Shown here in pieces: positions 7,545-15,630 of a stretch of 28,636 bases of DNA. The notes under the pieces are model-generated. The model was not told where the DNA came from. It ran no database searches and saw nothing but the letters and a program-made list of their open reading frames with translations. Positions within the stretch are counted from its first letter, which is position 1. Each line of letters starts with the position of its first letter. A program made the position numbers and the translations under genes. Source of the stretch: Arenibacter sp963972175 (GTDB lineage Bacteria > Bacteroidota > Bacteroidia > Flavobacteriales > Flavobacteriaceae); contig CAXAVP010000021.1 of the NCBI GenBank assembly GCA_963972175.1, positions 1 through 28,636 on the forward strand, given 5' to 3'.

Positions 7545-8663
7545 TTATGCGGATTTGGCCTGCTTCAACAATGCAATACCTTCGTATCCGGTACGCCTGG
7601 CCCTTCCGCCACTTCTGGCTAGGAAAGAATACACATCCCCGTAGAATGTAGGATCTCCTTCGTTTTCAAAGGCAACCACGCCACCAAAGGCGTATTCTAC
7701 AGCTTCGGTATACCAGAACAGAGCGGCCTCGTCATCCGTGGCCGAACCTGCGGCACCTGGGGCCAATACCGTTCCTGCATTGTTCACACGGGCTACGGAA
7801 CTACGGCTAAGAACATTCCAACCCTGGGCTTTCATCATTACCCCCAATCGCCTTTCTGCTTCAGTCACGTTCTGCATGTAGGTGGCCGTTACCTGGCTAT
7901 CTGCAGGGAAGGTTTGCACCAACATTTGTGGGGGCAACATGCAGTACATCTTTCCTTCCCTCCACAGGTTTTTACTCCTAAAAAAGGCCTGCATGGTCTG
8001 TAGGTCTGTCAAGGTCATGGCCTTGCGGTTCCCTGTGGCACTAGGGGCAGATGCAATAACGTCCGCACCGGTGGTGCTCAAAATATTCCCTGCTGGGAAT
8101 GAGGTGGCGGCATAGGTTCCGTGTGCGCCGGAGTACAACCAGTTATATATGGTCTCCTCGGCAATGGTCTGTACCAATTTGTCCCTATCTTCTCCCAAAA
8201 CACTGGCCCTTTTGTCATAGGACAGTTCTTTGGTGTCCGCATGTGGGATCAATACGGGATCTGTGGTAAATTCGTCCAATAGGTAGATCACGTCCGTATC
8301 GGTACGCTTACGTACCGTTGCCGGTAATGAAGATCTATTCTTGACTACGTTCCCGGAACCACCGGACTGTGGTATATGGACGACTTTGGAATTTATAAGG
8401 TAATCGTCCGCATTATGGGAGAAGCGCAGAAAGCTGTTGTCCGCAAATATCTCCTCTTCAATATGGTTCTGCCATATCTCTACTTGGATGGCCATAAGGG
8501 CAAAAGAGTTTTCCAAATAGGAAAGGACTGTTCCGGTAGCTACTGCCACCCCTGCGGATGCCATGGCCACCAATGGCGTAATGCCGTAGAATACGGCGGC
8601 AATTGCAAACACAACCAAAAAGTTGTATGCAAGGTTCAGCGGTTTAAATTTTAAAGTTTTCAT
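7545..8663 (-). CDS. Major capsid protein with hydrophobic N-terminal extension
   Basis: 372 residues from the ATG at 8663; further upstream only a TTG codon could extend it. From about residue 58 (AIQVEIWQNHIEEEIF, then VVHIPQSGG) the sequence reads as a phage capsid protein of the kind used by Bacteroidota Mu-like phages: N-arm, then a domain with VIYLLDEFTTDPVLI, and a C-terminus rich in Gly and Arg. Residues 11-48 are unusually hydrophobic (LAYNFLVVFAIAAVFYGI and on) and could span a membrane twice. The gene follows the protease/scaffold gene with a 72-base leader containing a CCAGG/CCTGG hairpin over the previous stop. The product would form the icosahedral shell; the N-terminus may be removed on maturation. 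Confidence 0.85.
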   Translation of the reverse strand: MKTLKFKPLNLAYNFLVVFAIAAVFYGITPLVAMASAGVAVATGTVLSYLENSFALMAIQVEIWQNHIEEEIFADNSFLRFSHNADDYLINSKVVHIPQSGGSGNVVKNRSSLPATVRKRTDTDVIYLLDEFTTDPVLIPHADTKELSYDKRASVLGEDRDKLVQTIAEETIYNWLYSGAHGTYAATSFPAGNILSTTGADVIASAPSATGNRKAMTLTDLQTMQAFFRSKNLWREGKMYCMLPPQMLVQTFPADSQVTATYMQNVTEAERRLGVMMKAQGWNVLSRSSVARVNNAGTVLAPGAAGSATDDEAALFWYTEAVEYAFGGVVAFENEGDPTFYGDVYSFLARSGGRARRTGYEGIALLKQAKSA

Positions 8664-8735
8664 GTTTACTGTTCGTTTTTTGATTGATGAATAATGATTT
8701 GATGAATTTGTGTGGATCAATACTTTCCCAGGCGA

Positions 8736-9233
8736 TTAACCCTGGTACTCCTTGTTGAATTTCTCCTTAAACTTGGCCTTGAACGCCTCTGGGTTCTTCT
8801 CCCTCAGCGTTATTAATTGGTTGGTCCTGTCCAGCTCGTCATAGGTAAGCTTCAAAAGCGGGTCTGCAGCATCGCCCAAGTCTATGGCATCCTTTACCTT
8901 TGGGGAGGCCTTGATGCTTTCCAAATATTTCTTGGTGCCTTCAAAATCATTTTCCGCTAGGCCAATGATAAAATCCTTTTGGTCTGCCGTAATCTTACGA
9001 TCGGCAATTGCTTGGTCTGCCAATGCAACCACTTTTTGGTTGTCCGCCAGTTTAATCTGCTCTGCTAACTTATACTCTGCTTCCTCGGCTTTGGTTTTGA
9101 GATCCTGGATAGTGTTCTTTTGGGTTTCCGCCAAGGTTACCAATTCTTCAATCGCCTTATTGGCGGCTTCCTCTGTGGCACCTTCGGCCAACTTTAATAG
9201 GCCCAGCGTTGGGGCGGTTAAAATAATTTTCAT
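8736..9233 (-). CDS. Candidate internally started scaffold protein (nested, in frame)
   Basis: An ATG at 9233, codon 164 of the protease gene, begins the scaffold-like part (MKIILTAPTLGLLKLAEG). It is preceded by a strikingly A/T-rich stretch and a GAAGA sequence about four bases upstream, unlike the surrounding coding DNA and like a start region. The nested product would be 165 residues of coiled coil without protease. Mu (Z inside I) and lambda (Nu3 inside C) make scaffold in this way. Use of this start is an inference. Confidence 0.45.
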   Translation of the reverse strand: MKIILTAPTLGLLKLAEGATEEAANKAIEELVTLAETQKNTIQDLKTKAEEAEYKLAEQIKLADNQKVVALADQAIADRKITADQKDFIIGLAENDFEGTKKYLESIKASPKVKDAIDLGDAADPLLKLTYDELDRTNQLITLREKNPEAFKAKFKEKFNKEYQG

Positions 9234-9722
9234 GTCTTCGTTTTTAGGATTATGTAATTTTTGTGTGAAAATTTCTGATAGGGTCACCAGTTCATCAGAG
9301 TCATTATAGAGGGCAACCGCCAAACATTCTTTGTTAGAGCCTATGTCAACAATACTGGCTTCCTTTAGTACAGATTTTTCCAACCACTTTTCCTCTGCCA
9401 ATTGGGCAAACTCGTTGGGCTTTAATCCGGCACTGGCCATCTTAAGGGTTCCGTTCTCCACCTTATTGTAGATTTTCATGGCAAAATCGTCCGTGTCATC
9501 GAATACCGGTACTCCGGTAATCCTACCGTCCTTTAGTTCCACGTCCTCCCAATAGCCTAAGGGCAATAGCTCGTCCTTTTCGCCTTTGGGACGTTTGTGC
9601 ATCCATAGAAGTAGTGGATTTGCCAAGAACTCCGAAAGTTCAATCCCCTTGGTACGCACGTGAAACCCGTTGGCATTTTTGGCCTCGGAAGAAATGGTCA
9701 GTCTTTTGGTGCTTTTTTTCAT
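8736..9722 (-). CDS. Prohead protease with C-terminal scaffold (Mu gpI-like)
   Basis: 328 residues. The N-terminal 150 read as an S78-type prohead protease: NPLLLWMHKRP with catalytic His42, then a GTLKMASAGLKP motif with the likely nucleophile Ser97, and KEASIVDIGSNKE in place of the usual E-A-S-x-V-x-x-P-A-N. From about residue 165 on it is an acidic coiled coil (near 185-230) and helical tail, as in scaffold domains. In Mu the same gene yields both protease (I) and scaffold (Z). It is the first gene of the minus-strand late arm, directly before the capsid gene. An internal ATG at residue 164 may give the free scaffold. Confidence 0.85.
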   Translation of the reverse strand: MKKSTKRLTISSEAKNANGFHVRTKGIELSEFLANPLLLWMHKRPKGEKDELLPLGYWEDVELKDGRITGVPVFDDTDDFAMKIYNKVENGTLKMASAGLKPNEFAQLAEEKWLEKSVLKEASIVDIGSNKECLAVALYNDSDELVTLSEIFTQKLHNPKNEDMKIILTAPTLGLLKLAEGATEEAANKAIEELVTLAETQKNTIQDLKTKAEEAEYKLAEQIKLADNQKVVALADQAIADRKITADQKDFIIGLAENDFEGTKKYLESIKASPKVKDAIDLGDAADPLLKLTYDELDRTNQLITLREKNPEAFKAKFKEKFNKEYQG

Positions 9723-9796
9723 GTTGTCAGCATTTTGCTTACGCTTGTGGCCAACAAAGTAAAAGCTGTGAAAAGGCTAAAAAAAACGGGGCAATT

Positions 9797-9847
9797 CTAA
9801 GTATACTCTCTAGTGCATACTTAGCATGTTCCCTGGTGCATACTTAG
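9797..9847. promoter_or_regulatory. Divergent late control region with three CTAAGTATGCAC-type sites
   Basis: The 171 bases between the two divergent late arms (9723-9893) hold two identical 12-mers GTGCATACTTAG at 9813-9824 and 9836-9847, 23 bases apart. An inverted copy, CTAAGTATACTC, begins at 9797 and matches 10 of 12. Such spaced, oriented repeats in a shared promoter region are typical of activator or repressor binding. A near match, TTAAGTATGGAC, lies at 16971-16982 upstream of the candidate regulator gene. No clear TAnnTTTG element is present for either arm, which fits promoters that depend on an activator, as Mu late promoters depend on C. Confidence 0.6.
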
Positions 9848-9893
9848 AAATGTACCAATTGCCAAGGCACCCTATATGGTGCAATTTTGCTGC

Positions 9894-10343
9894 ATGGCAA
9901 AACAAACTATCCAACAGAAAAAAGAATACGCCAAGCTACTGTATACGGTAGAGGGCGTAACGGTCCAAAAGGAACTGGCAGAGAGGGTCGGGGTGTCCAA
10001 ACAGACCATTAACAAATGGGTGAACGAGGAGAATTGGGAAAGCCTTAGGGCCTCGGTCATCATTACCAAGGAACAAGAGTTGAAACGCCTTTACATGCAG
10101 TTGGTAGAGTTGAACGATGCCATTATGGACCGGGAAAAGGGTAGCCGCTTTGCCAATTCCAAAGAGGCGGACGTATTGGTAAAACTTACCGCAGCTGTAA
10201 AACAACTGGAGACGGATACTTCGGTGGCCGATACTATAGAGGTACTCAAAAACTTCATTAATCACGTTCGCCAGGAAGACTATGTAAAGGCCAAGGAACT
10301 TACTGCTTTGGCGGACATATTTATTAAAACCATTGTTAAGTAA
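9894..10343 (+). CDS. Terminase small subunit (Mu gp27-like)
   Basis: 149 residues from the ATG at 9894; an ATG at 9876 would add six unlikely residues (MVQFCC). Residues 22-44 form a helix-turn-helix (VQKELAERVGVSKQTINKW) for binding phage DNA, and the rest is helical, as needed for oligomerisation. The stop overlaps the large terminase start (TAATG at 10343). Family and position together indicate the DNA-recognition subunit of the packaging motor. In Mu-type phages it starts packaging near the prophage end rather than at a cos site. Confidence 0.8.
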   Translation: MAKQTIQQKKEYAKLLYTVEGVTVQKELAERVGVSKQTINKWVNEENWESLRASVIITKEQELKRLYMQLVELNDAIMDREKGSRFANSKEADVLVKLTAAVKQLETDTSVADTIEVLKNFINHVRQEDYVKAKELTALADIFIKTIVK

Positions 10344-11848
10344 TGCGAAGCCCTGCAGACAAAAGAGCGGAAATAGATTGGGACGAGTTTGTGCAGAACA
10401 TGAACCGGGACGCTCCTGTGGAGCAGAACGAAACGCCACAACAAAAACGCAAGCGTATAGCGGACCTGGAAGCGAATCACGAGGCTTGGTTTAAATACTA
10501 CTTTAGCAACTACTACAGCTCGGAGCCTGCCAAATTCCATCTAAGGAGTACCAAACGCATCATGAACAATGCGGAGTGGTATGAGGTAAGGGCGTGGAGC
10601 CGTGAGCTCTCCAAGTCCGGGCGTACCATGATGGAGATCCTAAAGCTTACCTTGACCGGTAAGAAAAAGAACGTAGTACTCACCAGTTCCAGTAAGGACA
10701 ATGCGGAAAGGCTGTTACGGCCCTACAAGACCATTCTGGAAGGGAACAACCGTATAATCAATGACTACGGGGAGCAGATGAAGCACGGCTCCTGGTCAGA
10801 TTCGGAATTCATCACCCGGAAAGGAGTGGCATTCCGTGCCATTGGGGCCGGACAGTCCCCTAGGGGTACCAGGAACGATGAAGTTAGGCCAGATGTATTG
10901 CTTATAGATGATTTTGATACGGATGAGGATTGCCGCAATCCGGATACCGTGGACAAAAAATGGGACTGGTTGGAGAAGGCCTTCTATGCCACCCGTTCCA
11001 TATCCAATCCGTTGTTGGTCATATTCTGTGGGAACATTATAGCGGAGTACTGTTGTATTAAAATGGCCATGGAATTGGCGGATAAGGCAGAGGTCATTAA
11101 TATCCGGGATAAGGAAGGCAAAAGTACGTGGCCAGAAAAGAACACGGAGGAGATGATAGACCGTGTTCTGTCCAAAATAAGTTACAATGCCTCCCAGGGA
11201 GAATATTTTAACAATCCCATCACCAAAGGGAAGGTTTTTGATAAGCTCCACTATAAAAAAATTAGGCCTTTTAAGGAATATTCCTTTTTAGTGGCCTATA
11301 CGGACCCCTCCTATAAGAGCGGGAAAAAGAACGATTACAAGGCTACTGCGCTTATTGGAAAATGGCGGGATGAGTATCACGTAATAAAGGTCTATTGTGC
11401 CCAGACCACCACGGCGAACATGTTGGACTGGCAGTATGAAATAATAAAACTGGTCGGGGGCAAAAGCGCAGTATTCTTCCTCATAGAATGGCCATCCATA
11501 GATGATACGCTAAAGTCGGAAATTGCCAAGGCAAACATCCGCCACGGTATACCCTTGCCGCTTAAGGCAGATGAAAGGGATAAACCGGATAAGTTCTTTA
11601 GGATAGAAAGTTTACTGGAGCCACTTAACCGTAAAGAGCAGCTGTGGTTCAATGAACAGTTAAAGACCAGCGAGCATATGAAAAATATGGAGGCGCAGTT
11701 CCTGGCATTGTCGCCAACGAGCCGTGCACATGATGATGGCCCCGATGCCGTAGAAGGTGGGGTATTCTTCATAAACTCCAAGACCATTGCCAATATGGGC
11801 AAAATAGAAGTAAGCCAATATAAGGGCACCAACAACAAAAAATGGTAA
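10343..11848 (+). CDS. Terminase large subunit (Mu gp28-like)
   Basis: 501 residues. The ATPase half has a degenerate Walker A (SRELSKSGRT, residues 86-95), Walker B DVLLIDDFD (184-192) and a coupling segment LLVIFCGN (224-231). The nuclease half shows VAYTDPSYKSG with Asp321 and a terminal acidic motif HDDGPDAVEGG (463-473), matching the RNase H-like headful nuclease of TerL. It pumps DNA into proheads and cuts it at the portal. It is coupled to the small subunit by TAATG and followed by the gp36-like gene after one base. Confidence 0.92.
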   Translation: MRSPADKRAEIDWDEFVQNMNRDAPVEQNETPQQKRKRIADLEANHEAWFKYYFSNYYSSEPAKFHLRSTKRIMNNAEWYEVRAWSRELSKSGRTMMEILKLTLTGKKKNVVLTSSSKDNAERLLRPYKTILEGNNRIINDYGEQMKHGSWSDSEFITRKGVAFRAIGAGQSPRGTRNDEVRPDVLLIDDFDTDEDCRNPDTVDKKWDWLEKAFYATRSISNPLLVIFCGNIIAEYCCIKMAMELADKAEVINIRDKEGKSTWPEKNTEEMIDRVLSKISYNASQGEYFNNPITKGKVFDKLHYKKIRPFKEYSFLVAYTDPSYKSGKKNDYKATALIGKWRDEYHVIKVYCAQTTTANMLDWQYEIIKLVGGKSAVFFLIEWPSIDDTLKSEIAKANIRHGIPLPLKADERDKPDKFFRIESLLEPLNRKEQLWFNEQLKTSEHMKNMEAQFLALSPTSRAHDDGPDAVEGGVFFINSKTIANMGKIEVSQYKGTNNKKW

Positions 11849-11849
11849 T

Positions 11850-12266
11850 ATGTTACTAAAACAAGATTTTAACACCCACCTGTACCCGGAGCTCATAGAT
11901 GCCATAAGCCGGGAAGACGACACCCTCTTGGATGATGCCATAGCCGCTGCAGAACAGGAAGCCAAGGGATACCTTTCCCGGTATGACCTGGACACCCTAT
12001 TTGCCGCAACCGGTACCGATAGGGATGCGGCTTTAATGATGCGGCTAAAGGATATGGCCGTATGGCACTATATAGTTTTGGCCAATGCCGGTACTGATCT
12101 GGAACTGCGTAAGACCAGGTATGACGAAGCTATAAAATGGTTGATCCTTATACAAAGTGGTAAGGTCTGGTACAAAGATTGGCCCTTGCCGCCATCCTAT
12201 AACTCGGAAGGGCAGGGAGATTTGTTCCAGGTCACCAGTCAGCCCAAAAGGGATACCAGATATTAA
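11850..12266 (+). CDS. gp36-like head/neck protein (DUF1320-like)
   Basis: 138 residues starting one base after the terminase stop. The helical N-terminus (LYPELIDAISREDDTLLDDAI) leads into a long helix bundle and a C-terminus with VWYKDWPLPP. This is the pattern of DUF1320/gp36 proteins, which sit with head genes in Mu-like phages and resemble head-completion (adaptor) proteins. I assign it by overall pattern and position between terminase and portal; the exact role in the connector is inferred. Confidence 0.7.
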   Translation: MLLKQDFNTHLYPELIDAISREDDTLLDDAIAAAEQEAKGYLSRYDLDTLFAATGTDRDAALMMRLKDMAVWHYIVLANAGTDLELRKTRYDEAIKWLILIQSGKVWYKDWPLPPSYNSEGQGDLFQVTSQPKRDTRY

Positions 12267-12312
12267 TAAATCAATTGCAGCGATTTCGCCCTAATTAAAA
12301 CCCATTTAAACA

Positions 12313-14979
12313 ATGGAAAAGATCAAAAAAAACGTTAAGCGGCCCGCCGGTGGCCCGGACCCCGTAATAATACAGAATATAGAGGTAAGGCCTTGGACCC
12401 GTACTAAACAGGATATACCCAACTGGAGGCGGGCCATACAGAGTGCAGAAAGCCAGATCCCAAGACGGGTGCTGCTGTACAACCTATATGCAGATGTAGA
12501 TCTGGACGGCCATGTAGAGGCGGTTACCGGGAAACGAAGGGACCACGTAAAGGCTGCCAATTGGCAATTTGTGGATAAAGAAGGTAAGGCGGTAGACGCT
12601 GTGAACGACCTAATAGACTCCATTGGGTTCGACGATCTTTTAGAAGAGATCATTAATGCCCGGTTCTGGGGCTACTCCATCATGGAGCCCACCTTTTGGA
12701 AAGGGGAGGACGGGAAATGGCAAATGGATGCCGGTCTTTTGCCCAGGCTAAACTACCGTCCTGAGAATGGGGTGGTGTCCAAGGAAATATACGGCAATGA
12801 TGGCATAAACATCCGTGAGGGCATCTATGCCAAAACAGTGATGGAGGTGGGCAAGGTTACAGACCTTGGTCTTTACATGAAGGCTGCTCCCTACCAAATA
12901 CTGAAGCGTGGTGGGTTGGGAGATTACGCCGCATTTATACAGACTTTTGGGAATCCCATTATAGACGCCACATGGGACGGAGTGGATGAGTCCCAAAGGG
13001 TGGCCCTTTCCAAATCACTGGATGCACTTGGAGCAGGTGGTGCCCTGGTAAGGCCATCCGGTACTACGGTAGAGATCAAAGAAAACAATGTTAACACTAC
13101 CGGGGATGCGCATGGCAGCTTCTTTAAGCTAATGAACGCTGAGATCTCCAAGGCCCTTTTAGGTACCACGGAGACAACGGAGAGCTCCACCAGTTCTGGC
13201 TATGCCCAAAGTGAGACCCATTCCGAGGAGGACGAGGTTAAGCACGACAATGATATTACCTATTGCCGAAAAAACCTAAACTCTAGGTTTATACGCCTTA
13301 TGCAGGCTGCGGGAATAGATACTCAGGGAGGTTGGTTCATTGTCCAGGGAGAGGATACGGAACTTTCCAAATCCGAGAGTTTTACCATCCACAAAGGTCT
13401 GGCCAATGAAATAGGATTGCCCATAGAGGACGATTTTTGGTATGAACATTATGGAGTACCTAAACCCGATAATTACGACCAGATGAAGGCAGAAAAACTG
13501 GTCAAGAAGGAATTGGAAACCGACCCCACTAAACCAAAAGGCAAAAAGGCAGCTGTCAAAAAAAATAAGACAGATGATGAGGAGGATATAGAATTGGCAG
13601 AGGTAGACGAACTGGAGATAGCTAGAACCTTAGAGCAAAAGGTAAGCGCATTTATAAAGAAGCTGACCTCTTTTTTCGTAAAGGCCCCGGCGGAGACGAC
13701 CGGGGCCAAGACGAGCTGTGGTCATCACCACACGATTAACCTTGCCGAAACGGATGAGCTTGATAACGATGCTCTAATACATCGTATCTGGAAAGCCAAC
13801 GGTAGGGCCACTTGGGACACGGAACTGTTCTGGAACACCTCAGAGGTTCTAATAAAGGGATTTAAACAGGGATGGAACAAATCCAGTACAGTTAACCTGG
13901 TAGAAGCCCCTGGGTTTGTATATGGCGTGGACGATCCTGCCATGCTTACCGCTTTTGAACAGAACCTATTTAGGTTTTCCGGTAGCAAAACCTTGGCAGA
14001 GGTGCAGCAACTTAACCAACTTTTTAGGCAGTCCGGATCTTTTAGGGAATTCTATGAATTGGCCTCCAAACGTATGAAAGTCTTTAACAAGGATTGGCTG
14101 CAAACGGAATATAACACCGCCATTCTAACAGGAGAGGCTGCGGCCACCTATCACCGTTTAATTGCCCAAGTGGATGTTTTTCCCTATTGGGAATACCGCA
14201 CTGCAGGCGATCATTTGGTTAGACCGGAACATGCCCTATTGGATGGTCTTATACTTCCTGCCAACGATCCCCGTTGGAAGAAGATCTTCCCGCCCAATGG
14301 TTGGAACTGCAGATGCTACATAGTACCAAGATTGCCGCATGAGTTTGATAAAAGCAAGTTAAAGCAGATGCGTGCCAGGGCGGACCATTATATTAACAGT
14401 CCACAGTTTGCCAAGGAAAAGGCAACGGGCTGGGGAATTAACCGGGCAGCTACAGGAGAGGTGTTCACGGCAAACCAACAATATGCCCGTAAGTTCCCTG
14501 GTAAGTCTTCCAAAAAGTTACAAAGGCTTACCCCTCAAGATTGGGGATTGCGGGCATATAGCAACGCCAAAAAAGCAGGTGAAGTGGATGCACCAATCTA
14601 TGATGGAGAGCCCAAGGCTTTCTATGAAGCGTTAAAAGAGGCACAAGGCGTTAAAGTGGTTCAGGATTACCATAACCGGCCCTTGCGTGCCCTTAAGGCA
14701 AACTTTGAGGCACACACTACGGACCAGGTCAAAAAAAGGGCGCACAGGGCCGTATTGTTGAACAGTATGGCAGAAGCCTTGAAAGAACCGGACGAGGTTT
14801 GGATGAACGGGGAAAAATTGGAGAACCTTATCTATATAAAATACTATAAGGATAAGACCATTGTGGCACGTGGCGTTGTAGGCACCAATAAGTTGGAGTT
14901 AATAAGTTGGTTTGATCTTACGGAGAAAAAGAGTGTCCTGGACAGGATAAGAAAGGGCTTGCTTGTGCTAAAAAAATAA
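12313..14979 (+). CDS. Portal (DUF935) - MuF head morphogenesis - C-terminal nuclease-like fusion
   Basis: 888 residues in one frame. Residues 1-400 match the Mu gp29/DUF935 portal (PWTRTKQDIPNWRRAI, then AEISKALLG near 276-284). A Lys/Asp/Glu linker at about 400-480 leads into a MuF/gp30 domain (about 480-690) with its signature RPEHALLDG (637-645) and PPNGWNCRC (660-668). The last 100 residues (KEPDEVWMNGEKL, IKYYKDKTIVARG, WFDL, ending RIRKGLLVLKK) resemble the phage barnase/EndoU/colicin/RelE-like (PBECR) nuclease domains known at the ends of MuF proteins. The portal is the dodecameric DNA gate and MuF proteins are carried in the head; the tail domain may act in the infected cell. In Mu, gp29 and gp30 are separate genes. 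Confidence 0.87.
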   Translation: MEKIKKNVKRPAGGPDPVIIQNIEVRPWTRTKQDIPNWRRAIQSAESQIPRRVLLYNLYADVDLDGHVEAVTGKRRDHVKAANWQFVDKEGKAVDAVNDLIDSIGFDDLLEEIINARFWGYSIMEPTFWKGEDGKWQMDAGLLPRLNYRPENGVVSKEIYGNDGINIREGIYAKTVMEVGKVTDLGLYMKAAPYQILKRGGLGDYAAFIQTFGNPIIDATWDGVDESQRVALSKSLDALGAGGALVRPSGTTVEIKENNVNTTGDAHGSFFKLMNAEISKALLGTTETTESSTSSGYAQSETHSEEDEVKHDNDITYCRKNLNSRFIRLMQAAGIDTQGGWFIVQGEDTELSKSESFTIHKGLANEIGLPIEDDFWYEHYGVPKPDNYDQMKAEKLVKKELETDPTKPKGKKAAVKKNKTDDEEDIELAEVDELEIARTLEQKVSAFIKKLTSFFVKAPAETTGAKTSCGHHHTINLAETDELDNDALIHRIWKANGRATWDTELFWNTSEVLIKGFKQGWNKSSTVNLVEAPGFVYGVDDPAMLTAFEQNLFRFSGSKTLAEVQQLNQLFRQSGSFREFYELASKRMKVFNKDWLQTEYNTAILTGEAAATYHRLIAQVDVFPYWEYRTAGDHLVRPEHALLDGLILPANDPRWKKIFPPNGWNCRCYIVPRLPHEFDKSKLKQMRARADHYINSPQFAKEKATGWGINRAATGEVFTANQQYARKFPGKSSKKLQRLTPQDWGLRAYSNAKKAGEVDAPIYDGEPKAFYEALKEAQGVKVVQDYHNRPLRALKANFEAHTTDQVKKRAHRAVLLNSMAEALKEPDEVWMNGEKLENLIYIKYYKDKTIVARGVVGTNKLELISWFDLTEKKSVLDRIRKGLLVLKK

Positions 14980-15002
14980 ATCCCCCGAATTCGAGGGATT
15001 TA
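14970..15002 (-). terminator. Intrinsic terminator on the minus strand
   Basis: An 8-bp perfect stem TAAATCCC/GGGATTTA lies at 14977-15002. Read on the minus strand it is followed by TTTTTTT (plus 14970-14976), a textbook terminator. Read on the plus strand there is no U-tract, so it does not suit the fusion gene that ends at 14979. It implies a minus-strand transcript coming from about 15100. Confidence 0.65.
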
Positions 15003-15096
15003 AATATGGATTTATCCTTTACACGCTGTCTTTATCAGCCGTTGAAGCTCCCATCGTTCCATAAGGTAAGCCGCTCCTTAACCGTATTATAAGGAT
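14970..15096 (-). ncRNA. Candidate small structured RNA in the late-operon gap
   Basis: The 140-base gap between the fusion gene and the gpG-like gene carries no convincing gene. On the minus strand it can fold: ATCCTT (15091-15096) pairs with AAGGAT (15014-15019). This encloses a hairpin GGTTAAG/CTTACC at 15065-15083 and a hairpin GCTG/CAGC at 15025-15039, and the terminator at 14970-15002 follows. A closing helix with two inner hairpins and a U-tract terminator is the build of a small regulatory RNA. I cannot place it in a known family and see no clear promoter. A very short peptide frame on this strand (ending NDGSFNG) is a weaker reading. Confidence 0.4.
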
Positions 15097-15119
15097 CATT
15101 ACCGTAAAAGTAGTATAAA

Positions 15120-15629
15120 ATGAACAATGAGCAAAAAATAAACGCCTGGTTCGCCAAGTTTGAACACCGTTTTAACACGGCGGTGCCTACCATTGTAGCA
15201 GAAACGGCGGTAGAATTTTATAAAGAACGATTCCGTACTGAGGAATGGGACGGTGTGCCTTGGCAGCCCCTAAACCCAAAATATGCATCCAAAAAGACCC
15301 ACGGAAAGGGAAGGATATTGACCAAGAACAGCATATTAATGAACAGCATACACCCCTCTGTAGTCAATGCAAACAGGGTAACCATTAGCGCAGGGGGCAG
15401 TAAGGTACCATATGCCAGGATACATAATGAAGGGTTAAAGGTTTCAGGGATAAGAAATGTAAAGGGCTATACCAACACTAATTTCATGGGCAAGGGCAAA
15501 CCTGTACAGATAAGGGCGCATAAACGCAGCGTAAACTACCAAATGCCCCGTAGGCAGTTTATGGGCCATAGCCCATACTTAAACAGGATATTAATGGACA
15601 GGCTTACCAAGGCCTTTAATTCTAAGTAA
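15120..15629 (+). CDS. Phage virion morphogenesis protein (Mu gpG-like)
   Basis: 169 residues with the family's landmarks: an early helical part, then WDGVPWQPLNPKYA, ILTKNSILMNSIHPSV, KVPYARIHNEG (residues about 95-105) and QMPRRQFMGHSPYL near the end, corresponding to the W-x-P-L, Y-A-x-I-H-N-x-G and P-x-R-x-F-x-G motifs of gpG/tail-completion proteins. In Mu this protein works at the head-tail stage. It is preceded by an AT-rich 140-base gap and followed after one base by the next gene. Confidence 0.85.
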   Translation: MNNEQKINAWFAKFEHRFNTAVPTIVAETAVEFYKERFRTEEWDGVPWQPLNPKYASKKTHGKGRILTKNSILMNSIHPSVVNANRVTISAGGSKVPYARIHNEGLKVSGIRNVKGYTNTNFMGKGKPVQIRAHKRSVNYQMPRRQFMGHSPYLNRILMDRLTKAFNSK

Positions 15630-15630
15630 G

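Noticed and set aside
9859..9893. A TTG-N20-CAATTTTG promoter for the plus late arm
   Set aside because: One mismatch in the -7 element, and transcription would start right at the ATG; too weak to call.
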